Shown here: piece after piece, positions 25,478 to 35,031 of the stretch | How positions within the stretch are numbered: position 1 is the first letter of the stretch | Layout of the letters: each line of letters begins with the position of its first letter | Source: an uncultured Chthoniobacterales bacterium | Lineage (GTDB): Bacteria > Verrucomicrobiota > Verrucomicrobiia > Chthoniobacterales > UBA10450 | Direction: 5' to 3' | Length of the DNA stretch: 59,553 nucleotides | NCBI GenBank assembly: GCA_902805675.1 | Contig: CADCTA010000031.1 | Coordinates: forward strand, 1 to 59,553 | Program-made: the position numbers and the translations under genes | The notes under the pieces: generated by a model | Databases searched by the model: none | What the model was told of the DNA's origin: nothing | The model's input: only the letters and a program-made list of their open reading frames with translations

Positions 25478-27343
25478 ATGTGCGGAATTGTTGGCTACGT
25501 CGGTCGATCTGAAGCGGCTCCCATCCTCCTGGACGGCTTGCGCCGGCTGGAATATCGCGGCTACGACTCCGCGGGTGTGGCGATCGTGGATGGGGATCGC
25601 GTCGAGACACGCAAGTGCGCCGGCCGCATCGCCGATCTTGGCAAGCTGATGACGGCCGAGCCGCCCGCGGGTACGTACGGGATCAGCCACACGCGTTGGG
25701 CTACGCACGGCAAGCCAACCGACCAGAACGCGCATCCGCATTTCGACCAGAGCGGCAAGCTCGCGCTCGTGCACAACGGCGTGATCGAGAACTACCAGGC
25801 CCTCCGAGAAGACCTGCAGCGCGAGGGTGAACATAACTTCACCTCCGACACCGACACCGAGGTCCTGGCGCACCTGATCGGCAAGCATTTCGAAGCCTCC
25901 GGATCCAACGGCAACGCGAACGCAAAGAGCCGGCTCGTGACGGCCGTGCGCACGGCACTTCAGCAAGTCATCGGCACGTATGGCATCGCGCTCGTGCACA
26001 AAGACATCCCTGACTTCATCGTCGGCGCGCGCCGCGGCAGCCCGCTCGTGCTCGGCGTCGGCAAAGAGGAGAACTTCCTCGCCAGCGACGTGAGCGCGAT
26101 CGTGGCCTACACGCGCGATGCCGTTTACCTGAACGACTTCGATATCGTCGCAGTCGAGCGGGAGAAATTCGAGATCAGCTCGCTCGCCGGCGAGGGCGGC
26201 CATTATCAGGTCAGCAAAGTCGAGTTCACCGACGAAGACATCAAAAAGGGCGACTACCCGCATTACATGCTCAAGGAGATCTATGAGCAGCCGGGTTCCG
26301 TGCGCGACGCGATGCGCGGTCGCCTCAGCGCGGAAGAATGCACCGCCAAGCTCGGTGGCCTCGAAATGACGACGGCAGAATTACGAGCAGTCGACCGCAT
26401 TGTTCTCACCGGATGCGGCACCGCGCTCCACGCCGGCAGGATCGGCGAATACATCATCGAGCAACTCGCCGGGCTGCCCGTCGAGATCGAGTTCTCGAGC
26501 GAGTTTCGGCATCGCAATACCCCGATGACCGGCGACACGCTGGTCTTTGCGATCAGCCAAAGCGGCGAGACAGCCGACACGCTCGGCGCCTTGCGCGAGA
26601 GCCGTCGGAAGGGCTACCGCACGCTTGGCATCTGCAACAACGTGGCGAGCACCATCGCGCGTGAGAGCGACGGCGGCGTCTACATGCACGCGGGACCGGA
26701 GATCGGTGTGGCGGCGACGAAGTCCTTCACGTCACAGGTCACGATCATGTCGTTGATCGGCCTCTTGTTCGGTCGCATGCGCCATCTCTCGACCTCCGAA
26801 GGCTCGGAGGTCATCGACGCGCTCGAGGCGCTGCCGGCGCAAATCGAGGAGACCCTGAAGCTGACCGATCACGTGAAGGAGATCGCGAAGAAGTATGCGC
26901 GATCCCCCGGGGTGCTGTTTTTCGGCCGCCAGTTCAACTATCCGGTTGCGCTCGAAGGCGCGCTTAAGCTCAAGGAGATCACCTACATCTTCGCTGAAGG
27001 CCATCCCAGCGCCGAGCTCAAGCACGGCATCATCGCGCTCGTCAGACCGGAAGTTCCCTGCGTCTTCATCGCGCCGGACGACGCGGTGTTCTCCAAAAAC
27101 CTGAACAACATGGAGCAGGTGAAAGCGCGCAAGGGCCCAATCATTGCAGTGACATCCGGCGGGTGCGCGAAGCGACTCGAGGGCATCGCCGACGACGTCA
27201 TCACGGTGCCGAGCGCGCCGGATTTCGTCATGCCCGTGCTGAGCGTCATCCCGCTGCAGTTGCTCGCCTATCACATGGCGGTCGAGCTCGGCCTGGATGT
27301 CGACAAGCCGCGCAATCTCGCCAAGAGCGTAACGGTCGAGTAG
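25478..27343 (+). CDS. glmS: glutamine-fructose-6-phosphate aminotransferase (isomerizing)
   Basis: 621 residues. Mature N-terminus begins with the nucleophile Cys (MCGIVGYVGR), the glutaminase domain spans about 1-235 with GISHTRWATHG and HNGVIENY motifs, and two SIS domains follow (about 295-430 and 465-605) with the ISQSGETADT motif and the C-terminal KSVTVE end of the family. It forms glucosamine-6-phosphate for peptidoglycan and lipid A. The leader has no glmS-ribozyme-like structure I can recognise. The next gene (pilB-like) starts 37 bp downstream. Confidence 0.96.
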   Translation: MCGIVGYVGRSEAAPILLDGLRRLEYRGYDSAGVAIVDGDRVETRKCAGRIADLGKLMTAEPPAGTYGISHTRWATHGKPTDQNAHPHFDQSGKLALVHNGVIENYQALREDLQREGEHNFTSDTDTEVLAHLIGKHFEASGSNGNANAKSRLVTAVRTALQQVIGTYGIALVHKDIPDFIVGARRGSPLVLGVGKEENFLASDVSAIVAYTRDAVYLNDFDIVAVEREKFEISSLAGEGGHYQVSKVEFTDEDIKKGDYPHYMLKEIYEQPGSVRDAMRGRLSAEECTAKLGGLEMTTAELRAVDRIVLTGCGTALHAGRIGEYIIEQLAGLPVEIEFSSEFRHRNTPMTGDTLVFAISQSGETADTLGALRESRRKGYRTLGICNNVASTIARESDGGVYMHAGPEIGVAATKSFTSQVTIMSLIGLLFGRMRHLSTSEGSEVIDALEALPAQIEETLKLTDHVKEIAKKYARSPGVLFFGRQFNYPVALEGALKLKEITYIFAEGHPSAELKHGIIALVRPEVPCVFIAPDDAVFSKNLNNMEQVKARKGPIIAVTSGGCAKRLEGIADDVITVPSAPDFVMPVLSVIPLQLLAYHMAVELGLDVDKPRNLAKSVTVE

Positions 27344-27380
27344 AGTTCGCGCGTAACTGCCGCTTGCCGGCTGGACCACC

Positions 27381-29084
27381 GTGCAACCGAACGAAGATTA
27401 CGTGCTCCGCGTGCTCGAGGACGTGGGCCTCGTCACGAAACGTCAGATCGAGAGCGCGCGCTCCCGCCTGAACGGCACGCGCAACGTCGTCGACGTACTC
27501 GTGCGCGACGGCGTCGTCTCCGCGACCGACGTATCACGCACTCTCGCCGCGCAGGCGCACATGGAGTGGGTGGACTTGTCCGTGCGCACAATCCCGCAGG
27601 ACGTGATCAACCAGATCCGCGCAGAGGATGCGCGGCGCTTCAAGGTCATTCCGATCGCAATCAGCGAAACCGGGCTCGTCGTCGCCGTCAGCGATCCGCT
27701 CGATATCGACACGATCGACAGCCTCAGCTTCCTCCTGCAGCGCGAAATTGAGCTCGTCTGCAGCAGCCCGGAAAAGATCCGCGAGGCCCTAATTAAATAT
27801 TACGGGACGGCGGACGAGGCATCCGACGTGTTACTCGAGCGGCTCGGCGACGACATCGATCTCGGGCTGGAGATCACCGACGGCGGCGATCTGACGACGG
27901 GTGACGAAGCCGATGCGCCGATTATACGCATGGTGTCGATGCTGCTCGTGGAAGCACACCGGCTCGGCGCGAGCGACATTCATCTCGAGCCGCTCGATAC
28001 GAAGTTCCGCGTGCGCTTCCGCATCGATGGTGTGCTGCAGGAGATGCAGGCGCCGCCGAAACGGCTGCAGTCGGCGATCGTCAGCCGGCTCAAAATCATG
28101 ACCGGCTCGATGAGCATCGCGGAGAAGCGATTGCCGCAGGACGGGCGCATCCAGGTGAAGATCGGCCGCAAGCCGATCGATCTCCGCGTCTCGACGATCC
28201 CGACGAACCACGGCGAAAGCGTCGTCATGCGTCTGCTCGATAAGTCGAGCCTCATGCTCGGGCTCCCAGAGCTAGGATTCCTGAGCGATGACCAGGAGCT
28301 GTTCGAGCGATTGCTTCGGTTGCCCGATGGCATCCTGCTCGTCACCGGCCCGACCGGTTCGGGTAAAACGAGCACGCTCTACGCGTGCTTGAATTACATG
28401 AACAAGCCCGACCGCAAAATCATCACCGTCGAGGAGCCGGTCGAGTATCAGATGAACGGCATCAACCAGGTGCAGGTAAACACCGACATCGGGATGACGT
28501 TCCCCGCCGCCCTCCGCTCCATCCTGCGCCAGGCGCCGAACATCATCATGATCGGTGAGATTCGTGATCTCGAGACTGCATCGATCGCCACCAACGCGAG
28601 CCTCACCGGCCATCTGGTCTTCAGCACGCTGCACACGAACGACGCGCCTTCCGCAGTCGCGCGCCTTGTCGACCTCGGCATGCAGCCATTCCTGGTCGCT
28701 TCGTCGGTGCGCGCGATCATGGCTCAGCGTCTCGTGCGCCGCCTCTGCCCAGAGTGCAAACAGCCCGGCGAGTTGAACGAAACGGAGCTGCGCGCGCTGC
28801 GCATCGAAGCGTCGCAGTTGAGTGAAGCACGCGTCATGAGCCCTGTCGGTTGTGCCCATTGCCGGAATACTGGATACCGCGGACGCATGGGCATCTTCGA
28901 GATGTTCGTGATCGACGACGAAGTGCGCCACATGATCAACAACCGCCAATCAACCATGACGCTTCGGCAGCGCGCGCGTGAGCTTGGCATGCGCACGTTG
29001 CGTGAAGATGGCGTCCGCAAGGTGCTCGGCGGGCTGACATCCGCCGAGGAAGTCATCTCGATCACGCTCGGAGATGCGAATTAA
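27381..29084 (+). CDS. type II secretion/type IV pilus assembly ATPase (GspE/PilB), first copy
   Basis: 567 residues. N-terminal GspE_N domain (1-150) followed by the ATPase (about 175-560). Walker A GPTGSGKT is near 322-329, the Asp box GEIRDLETA near 394, and the zinc motif is CPEC...CAHC (about 455-495). The start is a GTG at 27381. It powers pseudopilus or pilus assembly at the inner membrane. A second ATPase of the same family follows, then GspF and a pilin-like gene: a partial T2SS/T4P operon without secretin or platform genes in view. Confidence 0.92.
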   Translation: MQPNEDYVLRVLEDVGLVTKRQIESARSRLNGTRNVVDVLVRDGVVSATDVSRTLAAQAHMEWVDLSVRTIPQDVINQIRAEDARRFKVIPIAISETGLVVAVSDPLDIDTIDSLSFLLQREIELVCSSPEKIREALIKYYGTADEASDVLLERLGDDIDLGLEITDGGDLTTGDEADAPIIRMVSMLLVEAHRLGASDIHLEPLDTKFRVRFRIDGVLQEMQAPPKRLQSAIVSRLKIMTGSMSIAEKRLPQDGRIQVKIGRKPIDLRVSTIPTNHGESVVMRLLDKSSLMLGLPELGFLSDDQELFERLLRLPDGILLVTGPTGSGKTSTLYACLNYMNKPDRKIITVEEPVEYQMNGINQVQVNTDIGMTFPAALRSILRQAPNIIMIGEIRDLETASIATNASLTGHLVFSTLHTNDAPSAVARLVDLGMQPFLVASSVRAIMAQRLVRRLCPECKQPGELNETELRALRIEASQLSEARVMSPVGCAHCRNTGYRGRMGIFEMFVIDDEVRHMINNRQSTMTLRQRARELGMRTLREDGVRKVLGGLTSAEEVISITLGDAN

Positions 29085-29213
29085 GATGCGCGCGCGCGTT
29101 CCCTGGAGCGTTGTAGAGTCCGCTCTCCTCAGCGGAAATGAGCGACGTTGCCACGACGAGCGCAGATGCGCTGCGGACAGCGCACACTACAACTTCCCCC
29201 GCACCGGCCCGCG

Positions 29214-30902
29214 ATGAACAACAATCAGGTAGCGGACCTCTTGCTCGAGCGACAGGTGCTCGAGCGCGCGCAAGTCGAAGACGTTTTGCAGGAAGCAAAC
29301 CTCAACGGCAAGAGCATCGCGCAGACGCTGGTCGACAATGGATTCGTTGATCAGCAGGGCTTTTACCAGCTCATCGCTGAGTCGCTCGGCACGGAGTTCT
29401 ACGATCTGGACGGTCACGAAGTCGCTCCCGAGATCCTGCGCTTGATCCCGAGCGGCCTCGCCCGCCTGCATCGTGCGCTCCCGCTCGCTGCAGATGAGCA
29501 CACCATCACGATCGCGCTGGTCGATCCGCTCGACCCACGCGCGGCCGAGGATCTGCGCTTCGCGCTCGGCAAAGATGTGCACGTAATCGTCTCGCCGACC
29601 GATCAGGTCGAGGAGCGGATCAAACAGTACTACGGCACCGAGACCTCCAGCATGGAGGATATCCTGAAGCAGCTGGGCGAAGCGGGCGAAGAGCTGCTGA
29701 CGCTGCGCGGCGACGAGGACGGCGCGAACTTCGAGGCGGATGCAAACGCGACGCCGATCATCCGCTTTGTCGACTTGATCCTCTTCCAGGCGATCCAGGA
29801 TCGCGCCAGCGACATTCACTTCGAGCCGTTTGAGCACGAATTCAAAATTCGCTACCGCGTTGACGGCGCGCTCTACGAAATGGCGCCGCCACCCCGGCAT
29901 CTCGCGCTGCCCGTCATCTCCCGCGTGAAGGTGATGGCGAACATGAACATCGCCGAGCGCCGCTTGCCACAGGACGGTCGGATTCAGAAGAATATCTCGG
30001 GCCGCGTAATCGACATGCGCGTTTCGACGTTACCGACGCAATTCGGCGAGAGCGTCGTGCTGCGCGTGCTCGACCGCTCGACGGTCAATCTCGATCTCGA
30101 AGCGCTCGGGATGCCCGATTACATCCACTCCTACATCATCGATGTAATCAATCGGCCGAACGGCATCTTCATCGTCACTGGCCCGACCGGCTCCGGCAAA
30201 ACGACGACGCTCTATTCCTGTCTGCGGAAGATCAACACGATCGACTCCAAGCTCCTGACCGCAGAGGAGCCGGTCGAGTACGACCTGGAAGGCGTCGTGC
30301 AGGTGCCGGTGAATGAAGGCATCGGGCTGTCGTTTGCGCGGGTGCTCCGTGCGTTTCTTCGCCAGGATCCGGATCGCATCATGGTGGGAGAAACGCGAGA
30401 CCTCGAGACGGCACAGATCGCGATTCAGGCGTCGCTCACCGGGCATCTGGTCTTCACCACGCTGCACACGAATGATGCCGCCGGTGCCGTGACGCGCCTG
30501 ATCGACATGGGTGTGGAGCCATTCCTCATCTCCTCCACGCTCGAAGCCGTCCTGGGCCAGCGCTTGCTGCGCAGCATCTGTCCGCATTGCCGCACGACGT
30601 ACCAGCCGAGCCACGCGTTCCTCGATCAGCTCGAGCTCTCGCGGCGCGATATCGGCGAGAAGAATTTCTTCTACGGCAAAGGCTGCGAGCAGTGCAACAA
30701 CACCGGCTACAAGGGCCGCAAGGGGATCTACGAATTGATGAAGATGACCGATCCAGTCCGCGAGCTGATCAACGAGCGCGCACCGACGGTCGTCCTCAAG
30801 CAGAAAGCCGTTGAGCTCGGAATGGTGACGCTGCGGCAGGATGGCTTGCGCAGCATCTTCGAAGGCGATACGACGATCGAAGAGGTGCTGAAATACACCT
30901 GA
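29214..30902 (+). CDS. type II secretion/type IV pilus assembly ATPase (GspE/PilB), second copy
   Basis: 562 residues from the ATG at 29214 (MNNNQVADLLLERQ); an upstream GTG at 29148 adds 22 non-conserved residues and is less likely. Same architecture as the first copy: GspE_N, Walker A GPTGSGKT, Asp box GETRDLETA (Thr instead of Ile), zinc motif CPHC...CEQC. The copies differ clearly in sequence, so this is an old duplication, perhaps with one ATPase for pilus extension and one for secretion (inference). A repeat of another type fills the 160 bp to the next gene. Confidence 0.92.
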   Translation: MNNNQVADLLLERQVLERAQVEDVLQEANLNGKSIAQTLVDNGFVDQQGFYQLIAESLGTEFYDLDGHEVAPEILRLIPSGLARLHRALPLAADEHTITIALVDPLDPRAAEDLRFALGKDVHVIVSPTDQVEERIKQYYGTETSSMEDILKQLGEAGEELLTLRGDEDGANFEADANATPIIRFVDLILFQAIQDRASDIHFEPFEHEFKIRYRVDGALYEMAPPPRHLALPVISRVKVMANMNIAERRLPQDGRIQKNISGRVIDMRVSTLPTQFGESVVLRVLDRSTVNLDLEALGMPDYIHSYIIDVINRPNGIFIVTGPTGSGKTTTLYSCLRKINTIDSKLLTAEEPVEYDLEGVVQVPVNEGIGLSFARVLRAFLRQDPDRIMVGETRDLETAQIAIQASLTGHLVFTTLHTNDAAGAVTRLIDMGVEPFLISSTLEAVLGQRLLRSICPHCRTTYQPSHAFLDQLELSRRDIGEKNFFYGKGCEQCNNTGYKGRKGIYELMKMTDPVRELINERAPTVVLKQKAVELGMVTLRQDGLRSIFEGDTTIEEVLKYT

Positions 30903-30907
30903 CCGAC

Positions 30908-31058
30908 CGATGAACACGGATTTTGCTTCGTCTGCGCCCGCAGGCTCTCCGCTACGCGGCTTCGGCCATCTCGCGCCGCTTCCCGCGGGCTCGATTCACA
31001 GATTCAGAAGCAGATTGGTTTCAATCCGTGTTTCATCCGTGTTAATCCGTGGCTAAGA
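30908..31058. repeat. ATCCGTG-type intergenic palindrome
   Basis: Left end GATGAACACGGATTTTG (30908-30924) and right block CAATCCGTGTTTCATCCGTGTTAATCCGTGGCT are inverse-related. The right arm holds three ATCCGTG units in tandem. An inner GC palindrome (GCCCGCAG ... CCGCGGGC) lies between. Found between the second ATPase gene and gspF. Confidence 0.6.
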
Positions 31059-31062
31059 AATC

Positions 31063-32358
31063 ATGCCGCGCTTTAACTACGTAGCTCTCGATTCACGCGG
31101 CCAGGAGTCCACCGGCGTCATCGAAGCCGGCTCCAGCAACGAGGCCATCGGCCAGCTGCGGCAGACCGGCTATTTCCCGACAAACGTCTACGAGGAGGGA
31201 AAAGGCGGCGCGCGGGATAGCAAGGCACGGAAAGCGAAGGCGAAAGCGCCCAAACCGGTCGCAGCGACGGCCGCTCGCAAAGGTGGCATCGTCCTTTTCG
31301 AGCGGAAAACGGTCAAGCCGCGCACGCTGATGATTTTCACCCGTCAGCTCGCGACATTGATCGACGCGGGACTCCCGCTTCTGCGCGCGCTCACCGTGCT
31401 GGCGAAACAGGAGCGCGACGCCGTCCTGAAGAAAACGATCGGCAATCTCTCCGACGCGGTGCAAGGCGGCAGCACGTTTTCCGAGGGGCTCGCGCAGCAC
31501 CCGCGCATCTTCAACGACCTCTACGTGAACATGGTGCGCGCCGGCGAGATCGGCGGTGTGCTCGAGCTTGTCCTCACCCGGCTGGCCGAGTTCCAGGAGA
31601 AGGCGCAGAAGATCAAGAACAAGGTCGTCGCCGCGATGGTCTACCCGATCATCGTGCTCGTGCTCGCGATCGCGATCATGGGGTTCCTGCTCGTCTTCAT
31701 CGTGCCGCGTTTCGAGGCGATCTTTCAGGACATGCTCGGCGACAAGCCGCTGCCGGCGCTCACCCGCTTCGTCATCGCGATCAGTAACGGCGTGAAGGAG
31801 AACTGGATGTTCATCCTCGGCGCGGTGGTGCTCGGAATCATCGCCATGAAGCTGGCCGGCAGGACGGCCGGTGGCCGAACGGTGATCGACCGACTGAAGT
31901 TGCGCACCCCGCTGTTCGGCGACCTTCTCCGGAAGACTGCGATCTCGCGTTTCTCTCGTACGCTCGGCACGCTCGTCACGAGTGGTGTTCCGATCCTTCA
32001 GGCACTGAACATCACGCGCGAGACGGCGGGCAACACGATCATCGCGGGCGCGATCTCGCAGGTGCACGACAGCGTGAAAGAAGGCGAATCGATCGTGCAG
32101 CCCCTCGAAGCGAGCGGCGCCTTTCCGCCCATGGTCATCAGCATGATCGACGTCGGCGAGGAGACCGGCCAGTTGCCGGAGATGCTGCTGAAGATCGCCG
32201 AAGTCTACGACGACGAGGTCGACAACTCCGTCGCTGGGCTCACTTCCATGCTCGAACCGATCATGATCGTGTTCCTTGCCGTTGTCGTCGGCACGATTGT
32301 CATCGCGCTGTTTATGCCGCTGATCAGCATTATCAGCGGCCTGCAGCAGCAGACGTAA
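31063..32358 (+). CDS. type II secretion/type IV pilus inner-membrane platform protein (GspF/PilC)
   Basis: 431 residues. Two T2SSF domains (about 90-215 and 290-415), each ending in hydrophobic helices; three main membrane segments near 200-220, 245-262 and 400-425. The N-terminal 30 residues (MPRFNYVALDSRGQESTGVI) match the GspF start. A basic Lys/Ala-rich linker (45-75) is longer than usual. It forms the membrane platform that couples the ATPase to pseudopilin assembly. The pilin-like gene starts 7 bp downstream. Confidence 0.92.
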   Translation: MPRFNYVALDSRGQESTGVIEAGSSNEAIGQLRQTGYFPTNVYEEGKGGARDSKARKAKAKAPKPVAATAARKGGIVLFERKTVKPRTLMIFTRQLATLIDAGLPLLRALTVLAKQERDAVLKKTIGNLSDAVQGGSTFSEGLAQHPRIFNDLYVNMVRAGEIGGVLELVLTRLAEFQEKAQKIKNKVVAAMVYPIIVLVLAIAIMGFLLVFIVPRFEAIFQDMLGDKPLPALTRFVIAISNGVKENWMFILGAVVLGIIAMKLAGRTAGGRTVIDRLKLRTPLFGDLLRKTAISRFSRTLGTLVTSGVPILQALNITRETAGNTIIAGAISQVHDSVKEGESIVQPLEASGAFPPMVISMIDVGEETGQLPEMLLKIAEVYDDEVDNSVAGLTSMLEPIMIVFLAVVVGTIVIALFMPLISIISGLQQQT

Positions 32359-32365
32359 CATCGCC

Positions 32366-32968
32366 GTGCGTCCGCCAAGCCGCGCCAGCGCCGCATTCAC
32401 GATCATCGAGCTGTTGATCGTGATGGCGATCATCATCGTGCTCGCGGGGCTCATTATCGGCACGTCTGGATATGTGCAGAAGAAAGGCGCTCGTTCACGC
32501 GCTGAAGCGGAGATCGCCGCGCTCTCCGCCGCGCTGGAGAGCTACAAGGCGGATAATGGGATTTATCCGACGTCACCGGCGACCGAATCGCTCGATCCGA
32601 CGAACACCGACAGTAACGCTTACAAGGCGGCGTCGTTCTTCTTGTACGGGGAGCTTTCGGGCGATCGGAATGGCGACGGAACGGCAGACGCCCCCGGGTC
32701 TGGCGGTGCGCCGTCGAAGAGCTACATGCCGTTCAAGCCGGCGATGATGAACCGCAACTCGATGTCGGCGAATGCCGGGCCCGGCAATCCGGTCCATTCG
32801 ATTCGCGATCCCTTCGGACATCCGTATGGCTACTCGACTTCCAAGGCAGCGAACCCGGCGAGCAACGTCGGCTACAATCCGACGTTCGATCTGTGGTCGA
32901 CTTCGGGTGATAAAGAGATGGGCGAAGCGCCGGAGCTATACCGTCAGCGCTGGATTAAGAACTGGTGA
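32366..32968 (+). CDS. type II secretion pseudopilin (GspG-like)
   Basis: 200 residues. Short basic leader, then the class III cleavage signal A-FTIIELLIVMAIIIVLAGLI (about 11-30): Phe is the first mature residue and Glu is at +5, but the residue before the cut is Ala rather than Gly. The hydrophobic helix is followed by a soluble globular part with the DLWSTSGDKE motif near 180 seen in GspG calcium sites. GTG start at 32366. It is the main pseudopilin candidate for this locus; the unusual Ala at -1 is accepted by some peptidases. Confidence 0.85.
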   Translation: MRPPSRASAAFTIIELLIVMAIIIVLAGLIIGTSGYVQKKGARSRAEAEIAALSAALESYKADNGIYPTSPATESLDPTNTDSNAYKAASFFLYGELSGDRNGDGTADAPGSGGAPSKSYMPFKPAMMNRNSMSANAGPGNPVHSIRDPFGHPYGYSTSKAANPASNVGYNPTFDLWSTSGDKEMGEAPELYRQRWIKNW

Positions 32969-32983
32969 GGCGGTAGCCCACGT

Positions 32984-33074
32984 GTCATGTCGAGCGAAGT
33001 CGAGACATCCCGTGGCTCAGCCGTCCGGTCCTGCAACGGGATTCCTCGACTCCGCTCCGCTGCGCTCGGAATGA
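32984..33074. repeat. palindromic intergenic repeat, family R, copy 4
   Basis: Left arm GTCATGTCGAGCGAAGTCGA with CATCCCG, right arm CGGGATTCCTCGACTCCGC and CGGAATGAC. Between two convergent genes. Confidence 0.8.
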
Positions 33075-33110
33075 CCGCGGGTGGTTCGAGCTGCCGCACG
33101 CGCCGCGGCG

Positions 33111-34208
33111 TCAGCGCTGGTCGGTATTCACCGTCACGATGACGCGGCGATTGGGACGCTGACGCGCGATCTCCGCATCGACCGCCATTGGATCGTTCGG
33201 ATTGATGGCGCGCGGCGCAACCAGCATCTTCGACGTGCCAAATCCCCTCGCCTGTACTTGCGCCGGGTTCACACCGAGGCCGTTGACCAGGTAGCTCGCA
33301 ACGCTGTCGGCGCGCCGCTGGCTCAACTCGAGATTGTACTCCGGCGAGCCGAACGAATCGCTGTATCCCTCGATCGTGAAGCGCGCCGCCGGGTTGCGTT
33401 TGATCAGCGTCGCGAGCTTCTGGAGCTCCGTCATCGCGCCCGGCTGTAGATCGGCGCTGTCATACTCGTAGAGCGGATCGCTGGGCAAACGGATCGCGGT
33501 GCCGGAACCGAGCGGCCCTTTCTGCGAGAGAAGCGAATCAAGATCGCTGAACCCCGGAGCTCGGCCGCGATCGGGACCAGCACTGTCGCCCGGGATCTTA
33601 TTGATCACGTTCGGGCGCTTGATCGTCGTGCTCGTGGCGAGCTCGGTGCCGGTGAGCGCCGGTTGCGGACGCCCTGATGTCGCCGAATCCTGCAGCAACG
33701 ATTGCTCGCGTTTGGCGTTGGGATTATTGGCCAGCACCTGCGCGGTGCTGCGCTCGATCTCGTTCATGATCGAGGTGGCGTTGGTTTGATCGACTCGCGG
33801 ATTGTCCGGCAACACGTCCTTGGTGTCGTCAGGCATCGCAGTGCTCGCGTGAATTTCCTCGAGCAGTTTATCGAACGAGCGCTTCTCGTCCGGCAACTGC
33901 ACCTCCGTTTTGTCCGGCTCGGGCTTGGATGCCTGCGCCGCCTGATCCATGCTCGGGCGCTCGAGCTCCTTCAGGTCGATCTTCTTGAGGTTGAACATCG
34001 CGTCCACATCGGCCGCCTTCACCGCTGCATCCGGAGGCATGATCTGCGTGCGGTAGAAGTACGCGCAGAGGAGCGCGTGCAGCACGAGCGAGATGAGCAA
34101 TCCGACGAGCAGCCAGTTGCGCTGCCTGGAGCCCGACCACACGTCGTCGTCGAACTGGTTTAGAGGAGCGGGTCGCGGTCTCATCTGCTGGTAGGAACGA
34201 ACTGGCAC
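33111..34208 (-). CDS. OmpA-family protein with N-terminal membrane anchor
   Basis: 365 residues. A basic cytoplasmic start is followed by one transmembrane helix (about 31-52, WLLVGLLISLVLHALLCAYF), a long Pro/Asp/Gln-rich periplasmic region (55-240) and a C-terminal OmpA domain (about 245-365) with the peptidoglycan-binding motifs IEGYSDSFGSPEYN and LSQRRADSVASYL. The anchor helix resembles TonB/TolA starts. It probably links the inner membrane to peptidoglycan; start is the ATG at 34208. Specific role unknown. Confidence 0.85.
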   Translation of the reverse strand: MPVRSYQQMRPRPAPLNQFDDDVWSGSRQRNWLLVGLLISLVLHALLCAYFYRTQIMPPDAAVKAADVDAMFNLKKIDLKELERPSMDQAAQASKPEPDKTEVQLPDEKRSFDKLLEEIHASTAMPDDTKDVLPDNPRVDQTNATSIMNEIERSTAQVLANNPNAKREQSLLQDSATSGRPQPALTGTELATSTTIKRPNVINKIPGDSAGPDRGRAPGFSDLDSLLSQKGPLGSGTAIRLPSDPLYEYDSADLQPGAMTELQKLATLIKRNPAARFTIEGYSDSFGSPEYNLELSQRRADSVASYLVNGLGVNPAQVQARGFGTSKMLVAPRAINPNDPMAVDAEIARQRPNRRVIVTVNTDQR

Positions 34209-34260
34209 GGCGACGCCGTTGTCAAACCGCCCGTCCTGATCCTTCGACAGGATCAGCGAC

Positions 34261-35031
34261 CTAACTGTTCAACCGGGTCCGCGCGATGAACGCGCTCGCC
34301 GCCCCGCGGATGGCGGTCGCCACGTCGGCTTCCTGCTTCACGAACTTCGGTTTGAACCACGGAAACAGCCCGATCAGATCGTGCGTGACGAGAATCTCCC
34401 CGTCGCAATGCGGGCCCGAGCCGATGCCGATGGTGGGGATCTGGACCGCGGCCGAGATTTGCCGCGCCGCTTCTGCAGCGACAATCTCGAGCACGACGGC
34501 GAACGCGCCCGCCGCCTCGACGGCTTTCGCGTCGAGCATGAGCGCTTCCGCTTCGGAAGGCGTGCGGCCCTTGAGCTTGTAGCCGCCTTCTTCGCGTACC
34601 CGCTGCGGCAGCATCCCGATGTGCGCCATGAATGGAATGCCGCGGTCGACCACCGCCTCGATGTGCGCGGCATGTGTCACGCCGCCTTCGAATTTCACCG
34701 CCTGCGCGCCGGCGTCGACGAGTGCACGAGCGGTTGCGACCGCCTGTTCCGGCGTGTTGTAAGTGTGAATGGGCATGTCGGCGACGAGCACCGCGCGCTT
34801 TACGCCGCGTGCCGCCGCCCGGGTGTGATGCAGCATCTCGTCCAGCGTGACCTGCGTCGTGTCCTCGTACCCGAGCACCACCATCCCGACGGAATCGCCG
34901 ACCAGGATGATGTCGATCCCGCTTTCGTCGAGCAGACGCGCGGTCGGGTAGTCATATGCTGTGAGCGACGTGATGCGCTCGCCACGCTGCTTCATCTCGC
35001 GGAATTGCTGCATGCGACGCGATGCTACCAC
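34261..35031 (-). CDS. panB: 3-methyl-2-oxobutanoate hydroxymethyltransferase
   Basis: 256 residues from the GTG at 35031; an ATG at 35013 (MQQFREMKQRG) gives the more usual N-terminus and may be the true start. Family motifs: LTAYDYPTARLLDESG, VGDSVGMVVLGYEDT and the metal and Lys region KFEGG, with GIGSGPHCDGEILV near 200. It makes ketopantoate for coenzyme A. Last gene of the dapF-dapA-dapB-folK-panB unit; its GTG overlaps the folK stop by 7 bp. Confidence 0.95.
   Translation of the reverse strand: MVASRRMQQFREMKQRGERITSLTAYDYPTARLLDESGIDIILVGDSVGMVVLGYEDTTQVTLDEMLHHTRAAARGVKRAVLVADMPIHTYNTPEQAVATARALVDAGAQAVKFEGGVTHAAHIEAVVDRGIPFMAHIGMLPQRVREEGGYKLKGRTPSEAEALMLDAKAVEAAGAFAVVLEIVAAEAARQISAAVQIPTIGIGSGPHCDGEILVTHDLIGLFPWFKPKFVKQEADVATAIRGAASAFIARTRLNS

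Noticed and set aside
31093..32463. 456-residue minus-strand open frame opposite gspF
   Set aside because: His/Asp/Arg-rich shadow without domains; gspF on the other strand is clear.
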